Shown here piece after piece: positions 24,396-36,570 of a stretch of 64,000 nucleotides of DNA. The stretch is taken from the NCBI GenBank assembly GCA_023634235.1, contig JAMKCF010000001.1, positions 15,510,258-15,574,257 on the forward strand, in the 5' to 3' direction. The position numbers and the translations under genes are program-made. The notes under the pieces are model-generated. The model saw only the letters and a list, made by a program, of their open reading frames with translations, was not told the DNA's origin and did not search any database. Origin of the DNA: Pisaster brevispinus (Eukaryota > Echinodermata > Asteroidea > Forcipulatida > Asteriidae). Position 1 is the stretch's first letter, and each line of letters starts with the position of its first letter.

Positions 24396-26133
24396 TAGTT
24401 GGCAGTTTCTTTGAGCATGGCGGTAGAAAACTCCATGCTTTGAGGATATGGATAGAGTACTCTTGCTGGTTTATTAAATGCTATCTTACAAAGGTGTGAA
24501 GCAAATGACACAGTTATAGACTGTAATTCAATTGTAACTGATTTATCGATATAAATTGCACATACACAACAAAATACAAAAAAAAATTGAAGTGAACATT
24601 TCTATAAATCTGAAACAAAAACAAATAATCATGGTCTTTGTGTGACTCAAAGTTATACCAAACGGATAAAATATGATGTAGGCCTACATGTATGTTTCAC
24701 AAGAATGTTTTTTCCAGGTCCAACATTATTATCAATTTTAAATCAGTCGCTCACCAAATTTTAAGTATAAAAAAGTGAGTTCTATTCATAGAGTAAGGAA
24801 CAGTTAGGCTTAGCCCTTTGCCATGGTCTTAAAAACAATCACTTTGAGTGTAGCTGGTCACTTTCGACGGACACACGGCCAGACACAATTGTCTCTCCTT
24901 ACTAATAGTTACTTATACACAAAGCGCCGCTTTCTTAACTTATATTACAATGCACTGTTAAAAAGAAGACAAAGCCATGGCAGTAAAATATACTAAAAGC
25001 AGTCGGGTATAGGCAGTTGACGAATTAGGCAGGTGGTGCAACGCAAGAGTTGAAAGAGGATGATGGTTTCATTCCCAGGGTATCTAGGAGATCACATCAA
25101 AGTTGATAAGTGACATCAGAGTCCCAGTTCTTCTGTTTGAACAGCAACAGAGAGGTTGGTAGGGCCTTCACACATTTTTTAAAAATCTACATGACATTAA
25201 AACATGCAAAGTATTTGTTCCAAGGTGTTTTTTAGTGAACTAAAAAGAAGACGTGCCCATTTCGAAGTGAATAATTATTTAGACAATTGAAATATCATGG
25301 TCCTATTTATTAAGAAAACACACCCACGCTCACAAACACATACACAAACGCATGTACAGTGTTAGCCACTAAATTTTAATACCTCACCAAAAACATGCGT
25401 GTTTTTTTTTGTAGTGTACGACCCTATTATTTTCATATATATATATGTTTTGTATTGTTAGCTTTTTCGTTAATGATGGTACTCTACTAACTGACTAAGT
25501 CAGTGGTTCATAACAGCGGAAATGGGAGGGAAAACAATTCAGGAACCAACAAACGAAAAACAAACAAGCTAGACATAACAGTCACACCATACCTTGCCTT
25601 TGACATTTTGGGCGTCTTTGTTACACTCCTTTTTCCCCCTGCATTTTCAGACCGTGACAAAAATAATTATTTGACTGGCTTCTGAAACTTGTTAGACAGT
25701 GAGTTTGCCTAAAATAGTATTATGTGTTAAAAACTTTAACACAATATAAAAACTAAGGCATAACACAGTACCCACGTTGCGTTTGTGATAAAACATTTGT
25801 TTAAATAAATGTACACAATATTGACAACTTAGACACTCTTACACAAAGGCGAATGTAGCATGAGAACATTAATACGTTAAATGTATTAAGAATTCTTATT
25901 GTTGGTATTACATGTATTTAAGTGTCTCTGGTGTAACCGGTAAACGACCTATTTAAAATCCCCTTGTTTCGTTACCAAATGGTGGTGAAGGCTTAGCCCT
26001 TTGTTATGTCAACTCATCTCAACCATTTTGTGCTATTTTTTATCACTTTGTACTCGTACAATCTTGTACATTTCACTTGACTTACTTTGGTCTGATTTCC
26101 ACATTCTTTTCCCTAAGAAAAAGCAATAAAATG
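24396..26133. other. AT-rich intergenic stretch
   Basis: Read on both strands. Only short open frames without recognisable motifs, a short TA microsatellite at about 25,437-25,448 and T-rich runs. The phrase CTTAGCCCTTTG occurs at 24,808 and 25,990. No gene supported. Confidence 0.5.
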
Positions 26134-26598
26134 GTTACTATATAACAACTTTAAAAGTAGGGTCATCGTTAAGCTTTTGTTGATTTAATGCTGATTTATA
26201 GGCAAAATTTTAAAGAAGGATACAATAAAAATCTTCTTGTAAAAGTTTCTGCCGGATGTAGTGTCCATATGCCGTTATTTCACGGTATTTTCACACGAAC
26301 GTCGTATCCATCCCGTTTAGCGAAGTGACATACAGTGGCAGTACCAACCGCATCTCTGGCAGCAGCATTCGCGAATGGACGCCAATCCTCAGAAATCTGA
26401 ATAACGGTTCATGCACGAATCGCTTTTCAGCCTCGAACATTTTTGTATTGCTGTCTCATCAACGGCTGCATTTCAGAAGAAACTATTTCTAAAAATGCTT
26501 ACCACCAATACCATATAGCTTTCGGATAGAAATTACACATCTTTTCGGTGTCATTACTAAACGATGACCCTACCTTTAAAATGTAATATATAAAATAT
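26134..26598. mobile_element. Foldback/MITE-like element with about 35-40 bp inverted ends
   Basis: The left end ACTTTAAAAGTAGGGTCATCGTTAAG (core 26,149-26,174) is mirrored by CTAAACGATGACCCTACCTTTAAAATG at 26,556-26,583; weaker complementarity continues outward through AT-rich sequence. The interior (about 380 bp) includes a minus-strand open stretch around 26,290-26,400 that I cannot assign. No clear target-site duplication was found. Confidence 0.65.
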
Positions 26599-27455
26599 AA
26601 AAAATGTCTAGGCCCTAACATAAAGAATGTACGTGCGTCAGCCTTTGTACTTTTTGTATTATTTATTATTATATCATTATTTGCCTGTAACCCTCATTCC
26701 TGTCGGGGGAACGGAGGGTACGATTATCGCAAGTATCATTAAAGAGAAAGGGAAATTCAAACTATGTGATGTACTGATTTTCCAAGAGATAGAGTCCCCG
26801 TTTGATAGGGGAAATAAATACAAGTCTGTAACCTCGTGTTAAAATGGTGAAAGTTGCCATTGTGTTCGATACCCTTCCATTGCAAATTTGTTTAACAACC
26901 AAAACATCAGATGGCATCATTCTAAGAAAAAAACGGGTCTCTAAATTTGTGCACGGGGGTGTTTGGTTAATTCCTGACTTTTGATAATATTTAATCAAAG
27001 CGACCTTGAATTTGACCTTTTGACTGACGAACAAATTTCCCTAGGAATGTAAAGATCCATTATTTGTTAAAATCCAAAGACATCATGTTTCAAATTTCGC
27101 TCTGGAGGAAGATTGTTCCAAATCTTTGTGGTCCTGCTAAAAACTAAAGGCGTTTTGATCCTGAACTTTGCTTGCAAGTGAAAGTTGTAAAGTGTGGTCC
27201 GAAGTATTATTTAGAGGAGTGTTATAAAAATACATTAGATTGGGAGTTGTTTTGTTGAAAATTAATCCATTCTCCAATGGGTAGCCAGTGAAGTTCCATG
27301 AGTGATGGGGTTTAAATTCTCTCAAGAATGTGAAACAAACCAAAACGAGCTGCACTATTTTGTAATCTTCTATGTTCGTAAAGATCTCACATTGGTTTTA
27401 TTCGTATTATGCGCATTACACTTTTGATGGAATAGCGCTTTATGTCTGTTATCTT
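26599..27455. other. Intergenic, possible old repeat remnant
   Basis: 27,060-27,370 (GAGGAAGATTGTTCCAAATCTTTG ... GTAATCTTCTATGTTCG) has the look of a retrotransposon UTR remnant, but I cannot assign it. Short frames on both strands have no motif. Confidence 0.3.
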
Positions 27456-27531
27456 GTATGATAAACCATGTGGGAAAAAACTGACCCACTAGGTTGATTG
27501 GTCATGCATCGCTAACCTCATCCAAGCACTT
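27456..27531 (+). repeat. 76-bp direct repeat left of the hAT pseudogene
   Basis: GTATGATAAACCATG ... CATGCATCGCT ... CATCCAA(G/C)CACTT recurs in the same orientation and length at 30,909-30,984 with about nine substitutions. Confidence 0.9.
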
Positions 27532-27632
27532 TTCTCCGGAACGTTTAGTTATTATTTGCCTTGCCTGTTCTTATATTTGTCATTAGTTCTTCGAACTTAT
27601 CGTTTTGCGATTTGTAAAAATAATTTGCAATC

Positions 27633-29721
27633 ATGCCGCGGTTTGGCAGTCAATTATGGGCATTCTTCGACAAGTTGGTGAAGTGTCGGATGTGTGATAT
27701 CACCCTGTCATGTGTCGGAGGTTCAACTGGGTCAATGAACAATCATATCCGAATCAAGCACCCGACCTCGTCAACATCGGACAAGAAATCTTCTCAGTCA
27801 TCATTGACGGATTTTCTTTCCCGGAAAGAGACTAAGTGTATAGTCCCCATCGAGCCGAGACGATTTCTCAGCTTCTGGCAGAGATGGTCGCCAAGGACTC
27901 ACTTCCGATCAGCGTAGCGGAGGGCAGTGGGTTTGGAAAACTCATTAACTTCATCGAACCCGACTACACCATCCCGTCAAGGAAGAGTTGGAGCACCAGC
28001 AGTCCGTAGCGTTAACGACAGACTGTTGGACCTCGCGGAGCCAGGAGGGTTCCATGACTGTTACCGCACACTACATTGATGATGCAAGGTCTCATCAGTC
28101 CGTCATACTCGACACATCACCCGTCGCTTCCGTAGAGGATGGTGATGGTGTCGAAGAGCCCCAGCGGCATACCACCGAGGCCTCGTCTAAGCAACTCCAT
28201 AGTGTTACCACGGAATGGGGGCTGACTGATAAGGTGACGGCAGTCGTTCATGACAACGCCAGCAATGTCAAGAACATTGGCGAACTGAACGGGACTAGAG
28301 ACGTTGGATGTGCTGCCCACACTGCAGCTCAGCGTGACGAAGGGCCTTGAATCGTCAAGGTCCATCCAGACGACCATCGGTGCTGTGAGCCGTCTCGTTG
28401 GGCATTTTAGACGGAGTAACATTGCCATTCAGGGGCCTGCGCATCAAGCAAAACATCATGAAATGTCCCGCACATCGCCTCATCCAGTCCTGCAAAACAC
28501 GGTGGAACAGCGTGTACGATATGATGGAGAGAGTGAAGGAGCAACGCTGGCCCATATGGGCTGTGCTGAGTGACCGGACATTGACGAAGACCAACGAAGC
28601 CCGCACACTTGAGCTCAAGGACAACCAGTGGTTGCTTGTGGAGGAGATGGTCACCAGTCTCAAACCACTTAAGGTTAGTTTTTAAAATTGTATTTATTTA
28701 ATTTTACTTCATTTTATTCCCTTTCTAATTCATCCATTTCACAATATGTATGATGTCGTCGTCGTGGGAAGACAACGGAACCGGATAAACACCGTAATTT
28801 CAGAAAACTGAGTTGAACCTCGGAGTTTTAAAGGCCTGCCCTTTAAAAAAATACATGTTCTTTAAATTTGTTTGCCGTTCTATAACTTCAAATGTGCATG
28901 TTAATTTTGCCGCAGATGGCCACCGCTTGTTTTTCTTTATACGAGCAAACACAAGCCTGAGCAGTGTACATCCCATCATCAGTGGACTCCTTGGCCATCT
29001 TCAGCCCAGCGAGGACGACTCCGCCGCCATTCGCACCATGAAGCAAGTCATCCGTGACGAATTACGGCGCAGGTAAGTTACCACGTGCTGTACGGAGAAA
29101 AGTTCAAGTTGTCAAGGAGATAACAGCGCATCTCTTGATAGTTTTTACGAAACACTAATTAAAACATTTTATTACCTTTATATTTTTTTTCACAGGTTTC
29201 GTTGTGACTCGTTTGGAACAGGCGTTTCCATGATCGGCTGAGTATTGGATCCAGGCTACAAGGACCTCCACTTTCTTCCAAGACTGTAGCGGGGTGCACC
29301 ACATGCTGCTGTCAGGGAGCTGCTGCTGGAGATGGCACCGGCCCAGAACAACAAGCGGCGTAAAATTGATCAGCCTTCACATGGAGACAGATCTGCCATG
29401 GACTGCAGCATTGCTTGTGATGACGGCGAGGAGACTTCAGAAGTTAGTGTGGACGCAGCAGCATCATCATAGTTCGACAGTTGTCTACACGACTCCGGTG
29501 ATGGAACACATTGTTCACACAACGACTGTTGTAACTGGTGGCGGGAAAATGCGTCACGATTCCCAGCCGTCGCACAGCTTGCAAAGAAGTACCTTTGCGT
29601 ACCGGCAACTTCAGTTCCATCGGAGAGGGTGTTTTCATCAGCGGGGAACATCGTCACCGCCAAAAGGAGCTGCCTAACTGCGGAGCATGTCAACATGCTT
29701 GTATTTCTGTGCAAGAACTGA
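27633..29721 (+). pseudogene. hAT-family transposase with BED finger (two introns, broken)
   Basis: A hAT transposase of the ZBED type. The BED zinc finger is at 27,642-27,770 (SQLWAFFDK, KCRMCDITLSC, SMNNHIRIKHP). It is followed by a frame-shifted segment ISQLLAEMVAKDSLPISVAE, then the catalytic-domain piece ALTTDCWTSRSQEG and VVHDNASNV (28,009-28,275), then SCKTRWNSVYDMMERV (28,485-28,535). Intron 1 is 28,674-28,915 (GTTAGT/AG) and intron 2 is 29,073-29,195 (GTAAGT/AG); both are GT-AG and join hAT-like text (VHPIISGLL; VLDPGYKDLHFL). The C-terminal dimerisation domain is at about 29,530-29,721 (VPATSVPSERVFSSAG), ending in TGA. Defects: several frameshifts, an in-frame TGA just before VLDPGYKD (about 29,239) and a further stop near 29,470. 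No terminal inverted repeat was identified. Confidence 0.82.
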
Positions 29722-30821
29722 GAACTTTCAATAACTCTAGATCGACCAACGTTACTTGGCCTTACCTTAAAAACTTGTTTCATCAACGCCTCCTTGATAT
29801 CGTATCGTCGACTTAATTTAATTATTTATTAATTTCAATGTACGTGCGAGCCAGTTTTTTATTTATTTTTCATCACCTCCTTGATAATTGATATGGTATC
29901 GTTGACTTAATATTTTGTATTTTATTTGAATGTACATGTGAGCCAGTTTATTATTCTTGTAAATATTTTCCCGATTTGTTTACACCAAAATTCTACATTT
30001 GCATATTCAATTAATAACGATTGCCCGAATACTGGACTATAAAAGCATGACTTAATGAACTGATAGTTGATTATTAAAAGTAAAAACAGAAGAAGAAAAA
30101 TCGTGTCCGACCTCCAATCATTGTTTACATTATATTATTTTGTTAAATCGGGGCAAATTATTTTCAAAACAAAACTATTGGGCAATATTTAAAATAATGA
30201 TAAAAGGGTGGCTTTAAAACGGGTTCTAAATGGGGGTGGGGGTGGACTTGATTAATTGCTAAGCTGGTCGTCAATAAATATCTACTCGAAACTATTCTCT
30301 TTTCGAACTTCCAATCCAAACCATAGGGCACCGAAGCGTCCAACTTTCTTAGCTAGATAAAGGCGGCTTCCACAAAGGAAGCGGATTTAGAAATATTATA
30401 CATAACATAACGGGGTAAAACGGTGGGAGAGTGCACGCTGGCTGCTTCTTGACCTATCACCGCTGGCTGCTTCTGGACCTATCACTGCTCATGTACTGTA
30501 ACCACTCTTATCCAATCAGCACTGTCGAGTAATCAGGTTTGGTGTCGGTCACCTGTCAGGTCACGTGTTGCGTCATGTCAGCTTTCTTGTTGCGGTTGCG
30601 CCAAGCCTGTGCATTATGCCAGTGCGGCGGCTTAAAAATGCACTTTATTGATAAAGAAACACGGACACTTGAATGACAAAGATTGTTTATTTCACTGGAT
30701 ACAATTTCACCTACAAGTAAGTTTCCATTATGTGATTCATCCCCGACGAAAAATCCGTTCGATGGCAATGAACATCGTGCTCGGTCGTCTGAACCAATTT
30801 TTTTGAACTCCATTTTTTTCT
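29722..30821. other. hAT downstream region and intergenic
   Basis: AT-rich to about 30,180, then a G-rich stretch (30,228-30,247). A 27-bp near-duplication (GCTGGCTGCTTCTTGACCTATCACC / GCTGGCTGCTTCTGGACCTATCACT) lies at 30,437-30,489. No coding signal on either strand that I can support. Confidence 0.4.
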
Positions 30822-30855
30822 GAAACGGTCGGTTACACGTGTAACCGACCGTTTC
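30822..30855. repeat. Perfect 34-bp palindrome
   Basis: GAAACGGTCGGTTACAC is followed immediately by its exact reverse complement, with no spacer; the centre ACACGTGT contains an E-box CACGTG. It is followed by GGAAACGGTTACACGGTTAC, a partial third copy of the arm. Confidence 0.95.
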
Positions 30856-30908
30856 GGAAACGGTTACACGGTTACAAAAAAAAACCCGTTTACGCACAGG
30901 CTTAGTCT

Positions 30909-30984
30909 GTATGATAAACCATGCAGGAAAGAACTGCCCCACGAGGTTGATTGGCCATGCATCGCTGACCTCATCCAACCACTT
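30909..30984 (+). repeat. 76-bp direct repeat right of the hAT pseudogene
   Basis: Partner of 27,456-27,531, start to start 3,453 bp. The pair brackets the hAT pseudogene and the palindrome. Confidence 0.9.
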
Positions 30985-33701
30985 ATTCCAATTAACTTCT
31001 AATTTAAATGTTTTTAAAAAATGACAATTTCGTGAACCACGAGTTGGTGAAATGGTAACAACTAGAACTAAAATATGAGGAAAGGGGGAAGAGATTATGT
31101 TTGGGCTTTTCTGGAACACTAATCTAACATGGTTTTTTCCCCCCGAGGATCAAATTCATTGGATTTGTGTGTTCAGCAACTGAGGGTTAGTTTAGCATGT
31201 AGTAATTTCCAGGGCCTCCATATGACAATTTAACACCACGTCTGGACGTACCTAATCCCCATACCTTGATATTTATTGACAAGAGCTAGCCAGGAAATAA
31301 TACCCTAAACAATTCTTAGATTTTTAACCACAGTGTGGGTTTCACACAAATGTATTATATCCCCTTTGGGGATTCATCATACTAAACTTCTTACCAGGGG
31401 AAGACTATTAACCCTACAGTGAGCTTCGTGTACTGCGTTGTCGTGTAGGTTTTTGATATTTTTTTAATAATTCCGCCCATGAATTTTCAAAAAATTCAGT
31501 CTCTTTGGTATTCCACCGTTATACCATGCAGAAACAGATGGCAGTACCTCCATGCACTGGGTGAGTTCATTCACCTTGAAAATCCCCTTACAACTCATGT
31601 GGTCTGGAGGGCTGCCATTGGTTTGTACACAGAAATCTTGGCAAAGTCTCAGAGGTGGATAGCCAGCCTTGTTTATAAACAATCATCAATCATCCTTATC
31701 TAGGGCAGCTTGTAGCTACCATAGGAAGACTGTGTGAGACTTGTTTGACAGGTGAAGGCTTTTTTAATCAGAAATAGCCAAGGCAAGGGGGATATCTTTA
31801 TACCAAGCATGGGCTGTGTATTTTAGATGGGTGTGTGAGTTGGAGTGCGAAGGGGGCGGGGCTTCATTGTAATCCTACCTGTCAACAACAAATTGAGGGG
31901 ATATAGACCACTGTTTATGGGGAATAAACATCTGTAGCCCCTCTGAGGGGTATTAGGCTTGATAATGATGTGAAAAAAGCTTCATACCCTGGGTGTAATA
32001 CAATTTAACAGACTGCACGGAAATTTAGTAGGCGAGCCTAACGACGGGCTAGTGTTTTGTCGTAAGGACTGCAGGGTTAAAGCAAAACTTGGGAGCAATA
32101 AGGCTACCATATGTGACTTTGGACCAGTGATAGGAGGCAAGGCGAGCCACTGAGCTGCAAACCCCTAAATTAATTTATTTTATTATCTTAACTTCACAAA
32201 AAGCCACAAGATGAATTTAGTTTCAACATTATACTATGATGTTTAGAAATGTAAAAGGGATTGTATACGCAATTTGGTTCTATAAGCAAAGTGATGATTT
32301 TAAAAACAGTTCTAGCCTGTTTATATTCAAATGTACTGTCTTAAAGGAACATTACATGATTGGCAAGAAAAAAAATCGTCTAAGATCACAGACTTACATA
32401 AAACTTACACAGTCTAATGATGATGATAGTAGAAAACATCCCTTGAAATATTTATGTCTGAAATGTCATATTTGATGAGAAATAATTAAAACTAATTTCC
32501 CGTTTTGAGTTTATCGCTCAGTGAGCGTTTTATTATTTTTTTGAATCGATTTCGTAGATACTGCCCTCACACGACCAATAATAGTTATTTTTTCTCTCAA
32601 TTCGGCACACGCAAATAATTCGCGAACGGTCGGTTTCTAGGTTCGCAGCAAGCGTTCTGAAATATGATCGATCTCGCCGCGCCAATCTGGTATGATTGAA
32701 CTCGCGTAAGCCACTAAACTAAGAGATGAGCCAAGAATACGAGGTTGTGTACTTAAACGTAGTCTGGCTCCCAGACCCCAAAATCTCCGACTTATATTTC
32801 CATTAAGAGACGTCATGGAATATTTGGTCAGGGAACTAGAGTAACTTAAACGCGGTCACACACATACATCCTCGGCCCACACATCTAGTAGTTCTGCACA
32901 CACCACACTCGGCCGGGTACGGGTCAAGACAACCGATCAGATCGACAACCGATCAGATCGACCATCAGCAAAAAATGGAAGATTGTTTAAAAAAAAAAAC
33001 AGGGCGTCCTAATCAGTCTGAAAGTGCAAACAAAAAGGATCAAAAGCAAAGTACAACAGAGAACACAGAAAGACGCTATCTCTGTTATCCACGTCAATGA
33101 AAATACCAGTATCCATTATGCAGAGATGGCGTCGTACTTCAACTGAATTGAAATGTTGCATGCAGAGTTGGCCACGTTTCTGCTAGACGCACACGTAGGC
33201 CTACATGCACATACGTCGAGCACAACAACAAGAAGCAGCACATAATCCATGTACTTTTCACAGAGCAAAATATGTATTAGGCTATATAGTTCCACGGACA
33301 CTCGACTAATTTTCATTTCATTTGTATTAGTTGAGGAGCTCATGAGTGGAGGAGCTCGTGAGTGAGAGGGCATGGAGGTAGAACTTCCTCTATGGAGAGG
33401 GTAACAAAATAAAGTCACGGTTTTGGGCCAGTCACAGACTAAAGCAGCATTCACAATCAGTGTTGAATTCGAAAATGGTCAGGTTTGCTCTTTGCTCATA
33501 ATATTGAACTAGGCCTGCCTGGTTGTTACTTTTTTTTAAATGTAAATGACCCTCTCTTGTTTTATCGTGAGTGTACGACACAGATGTATATGGAAATAAA
33601 CTTGACAGTGATATTTGAATTTATTTTATTATATGGGTTTTGAGGCACTGGTACTGTGGTAGTGGTAAAGGTATGGTTTTATATTTTATTAGCTGTTCGG
33701 A
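30985..33701. other. Intergenic stretch with little recognisable content
   Basis: Read on both strands. Short frames (for example 31,464-31,703 on both strands, 33,116-33,454 minus) lack motifs or splice context. A 16-bp unit ACAACCGATCAGATCG is tandemly doubled at 32,929-32,960. GATCGATCTCGCCGCGCCA near 32,664 is a fragment of the promoter-like block seen at 21.2, 22.2 and 53.5 kb. Confidence 0.45.
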
Positions 33702-36500
33702 CTAACTGTCGGAACAGCTCTTGTTTTCGTTAAAATTGTTAAAATTATTTTTAGCTGTTTCGTAGCGCAGCGCAGCGAAACAGCTCTTGTTTTCGTTAAA
33801 GTTTTTTTATTTATTATTATTTTTTTAAATTTTTTTTTAAATTTGTATTTTTCAAACAAAATTCGTTCTAAGCGGTTTTTTGCATAGTTCCTAAGGAGCA
33901 GTTGCAATGAAACTTTCAGTGATGAAAGGCATTGGTGCAAAAATGATTTTAAAACAATTATGTCATGATGACGTCATCACCTGTCACGTGACGTCATCTT
34001 AAAGTTTCCTTTTTTTAAATATTTGAAAATCTATATCAAATCAACCACAAGAGACCGTAGGTTTCTGTTTGCGGGATTGGGTGGGGATAAATTAGGTCTT
34101 CACGATACACACAAGCGCCCTCTAGCGGCAGGTTGAAAACTGTTCAAAATGGACTTTTTGAAGATGTGTGTGGAGAAGTTTTGTGTAATCACTTCAAAAT
34201 TTATACACGTGTTGACCGTCAGGCAGCCATCATATGTGTGAAGTTTCAAATCGATGACGTCATCGGGGGTCACGTGACGCGGCATTAAAGGTGCCTTTTT
34301 TTAAGTCGATAATTTCCGAAGTATTAGTGCGATCTGGTTGAAACTTAGTAGGCTGTTAGATAATGGCAAGTTCTTGTTAATTTTGAAATGACGTCATGAT
34401 GACGTCATTATATGATTTGTTATGATTTTTTCGATATTTTGCACCTTTTAGTCATAAATTGCTTACAAAACGTGGTATAATCCAAATTCTTTTTTAAACA
34501 GGCTTGATACGTCATAACTGCTTTCAATACAAAAAAAACTTTCAAATTCAGTTGAGTAATTTGAAAAAATTATGGCGAAACAGCTCGGCATTTGTGCACA
34601 AATGCAATATGTCTAGTTATTATTTTTTTTTTATTTGTATGTTTCAGTAAAAACGTTTGTATGCGTTATTTTGCAATGTTCCCAATGAGCGATTGCAATT
34701 AAACTTTCAGTGATGAAAGGTATTGGTGCAATAATGATCCTAAAACAGTGATGTCATGATGACGTCATCACCTGTCACTTGACGTCATATTAAAGTTTCC
34801 TTTTTTTAAATATTTGAAAATCTATATCAAATCAACCACAAAATACCGTAGGTTTCTGTTTGCGGGATTGGGTGGGGATAAACTAGGTCTTCATTTTATT
34901 CAGTGTGCGTGACCTCACATGACCTCTACTTCCGGTCGAAACAGGAAGTGCCTTGTAATTCAAAAGTGGAAATTTTTATGAAGTTGCTTTCAACGATGTT
35001 ATTGTTTGGCAAGGGTGGGCAATTACAAAAAAAAATACCGATGACGTCACAACACACAAGAGCGCCCTCTAGCGGCAGGTTGAAAACTGATCAAAATGGA
35101 CTTTTTGAAGATGTGGTGAAGTTTGGTGTAATCACTTCAAAATTTACACACATGTTGACCGTCAGGCAGTTGTCATATGTGTGAAGTTTTAGATCGATGA
35201 CGTCATCGGGGGTCACGTGACATGGCATTAAAGGTGCACTTTTTGAACTCGTATATCTCCCGAAGTATTAGTGCGATCATGTTGAAACTTGGTAGGTTGT
35301 TATATATTGGCAAGGTCTTGTAAATTCTGAAATGACGTCATGATGACGTCATCACATGAATGTTTATGATTTGTTTCATTTTTTGCACCTTTTAGTCATA
35401 AATTGCTAACAAAACGTGGTATAATCCAAATTCTTTTTTAAACAGGCTTGATACGTCATAACTGCTTTGAATAAAAACCCCTTTCATATTCAGTTGATTA
35501 ATTTCAAAAAGTTAAGGCGAAACAGCTCGGCATTTGTGCACAAATGCAATATGTCTAGTTATTATTTTTAGCTGTTTCGCAGCAAAGCGCAGCGAAACAG
35601 CTTTTGTTTTTGTTAAAATTTTTTTTATTATTATTTTTTTTATTTGTATGTTTCAGCAAAAAATATTTGTATGCGTTATTTTGCAATGTTCCCAATGAGC
35701 GATTGCAATGAAACTTTCAGTGATGAAAGGTATTGGTGCAATAATGATCCTAAAACAGTTATGTCGTGATGACGTCATCACCTGTCACGTGACGTCATCT
35801 TAAAGTTTCCTTTTTTTTAATATTTGAAAATCTATATCAAATCAACCACAAAAGACCGTAGGTTTCTGTTTGCGGGATTTGGTGGGGATAAACTAGGTCT
35901 TCATTTTATTTAGTGTGCGTGACCTTACATGACCTCTACTTCCGGTCGAAACAGGAAGTGCCTTGTATTTCAAAAGTGGAAAATTTTATGAAGTTGCTTT
36001 CAACGATGTTATTGTTTGGCAAGGGTGGGCAATTAAAGACAAAATACCGATGACGTCACTACACACAAGAGCGCCCTCTAGCGGCAGGTTGAAAACTGAT
36101 CAAAATGGACTTTTTGAAGATGTGTGTAGTGAAGTTTTGTGTAATCACTTCAAAATTTACACACATGTTGACCGTCAGGCAGGCATCATGTGTGAAGTTT
36201 CAGATCAATGACGTCATGGGGGTCATGTGACGGGGCGTTTAAGGTGCACTTTTTGAAGTCGTATAACTCCCGAAGTAATGGTGCGATCATGTTGAAACTT
36301 GGTAGGTTGTTAGATATTGGCAAGTTCATGTAAATTGTGATATGACGTCATGATGACGTCATCACAAATAAAGTTATGAATTTTTCATTTTTTGCCCCTT
36401 TAAGTCATAAATTGCTAACGGAACATGGTATAATCTAAATTCTTGTTTAGACAGACTTGACGTCATATAACTGCTTTGAATACAAGAAGACTTGCCATGA
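33702..36500. repeat. TGACGTCA-family repeat, three tandem units
   Basis: Units are about 33,745-34,618 (internally shortened), 34,619-35,568 and 35,569-36,500. A unit opens with AGCTGTTTCG ... CAGCGAAACAGCT (33,749-33,784; 35,570-35,602), and unit 1 and unit 2 end in GCGAAACAGCTCGGCATTTG ... ATGTCTAGTTATT. CTCF-like GCGCCCTCTAGCGGC is at 34,115, 35,062 and 36,071. TGACGTCA doublets start at 34,389, 35,333 and 36,343. Further single sites are at about 33,968, 34,754 and 35,770 (GATGACGTCATCACCTGTCA). Unit 3 runs without a break into the Helentron copy 2 3' region. Confidence 0.9.
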
Positions 36501-36570
36501 AATGCTAACGGAACATGCTATAAGCAGTATTTGAATTACCAGGCTTAATAGGTTGTACAAGGTTTGGATA

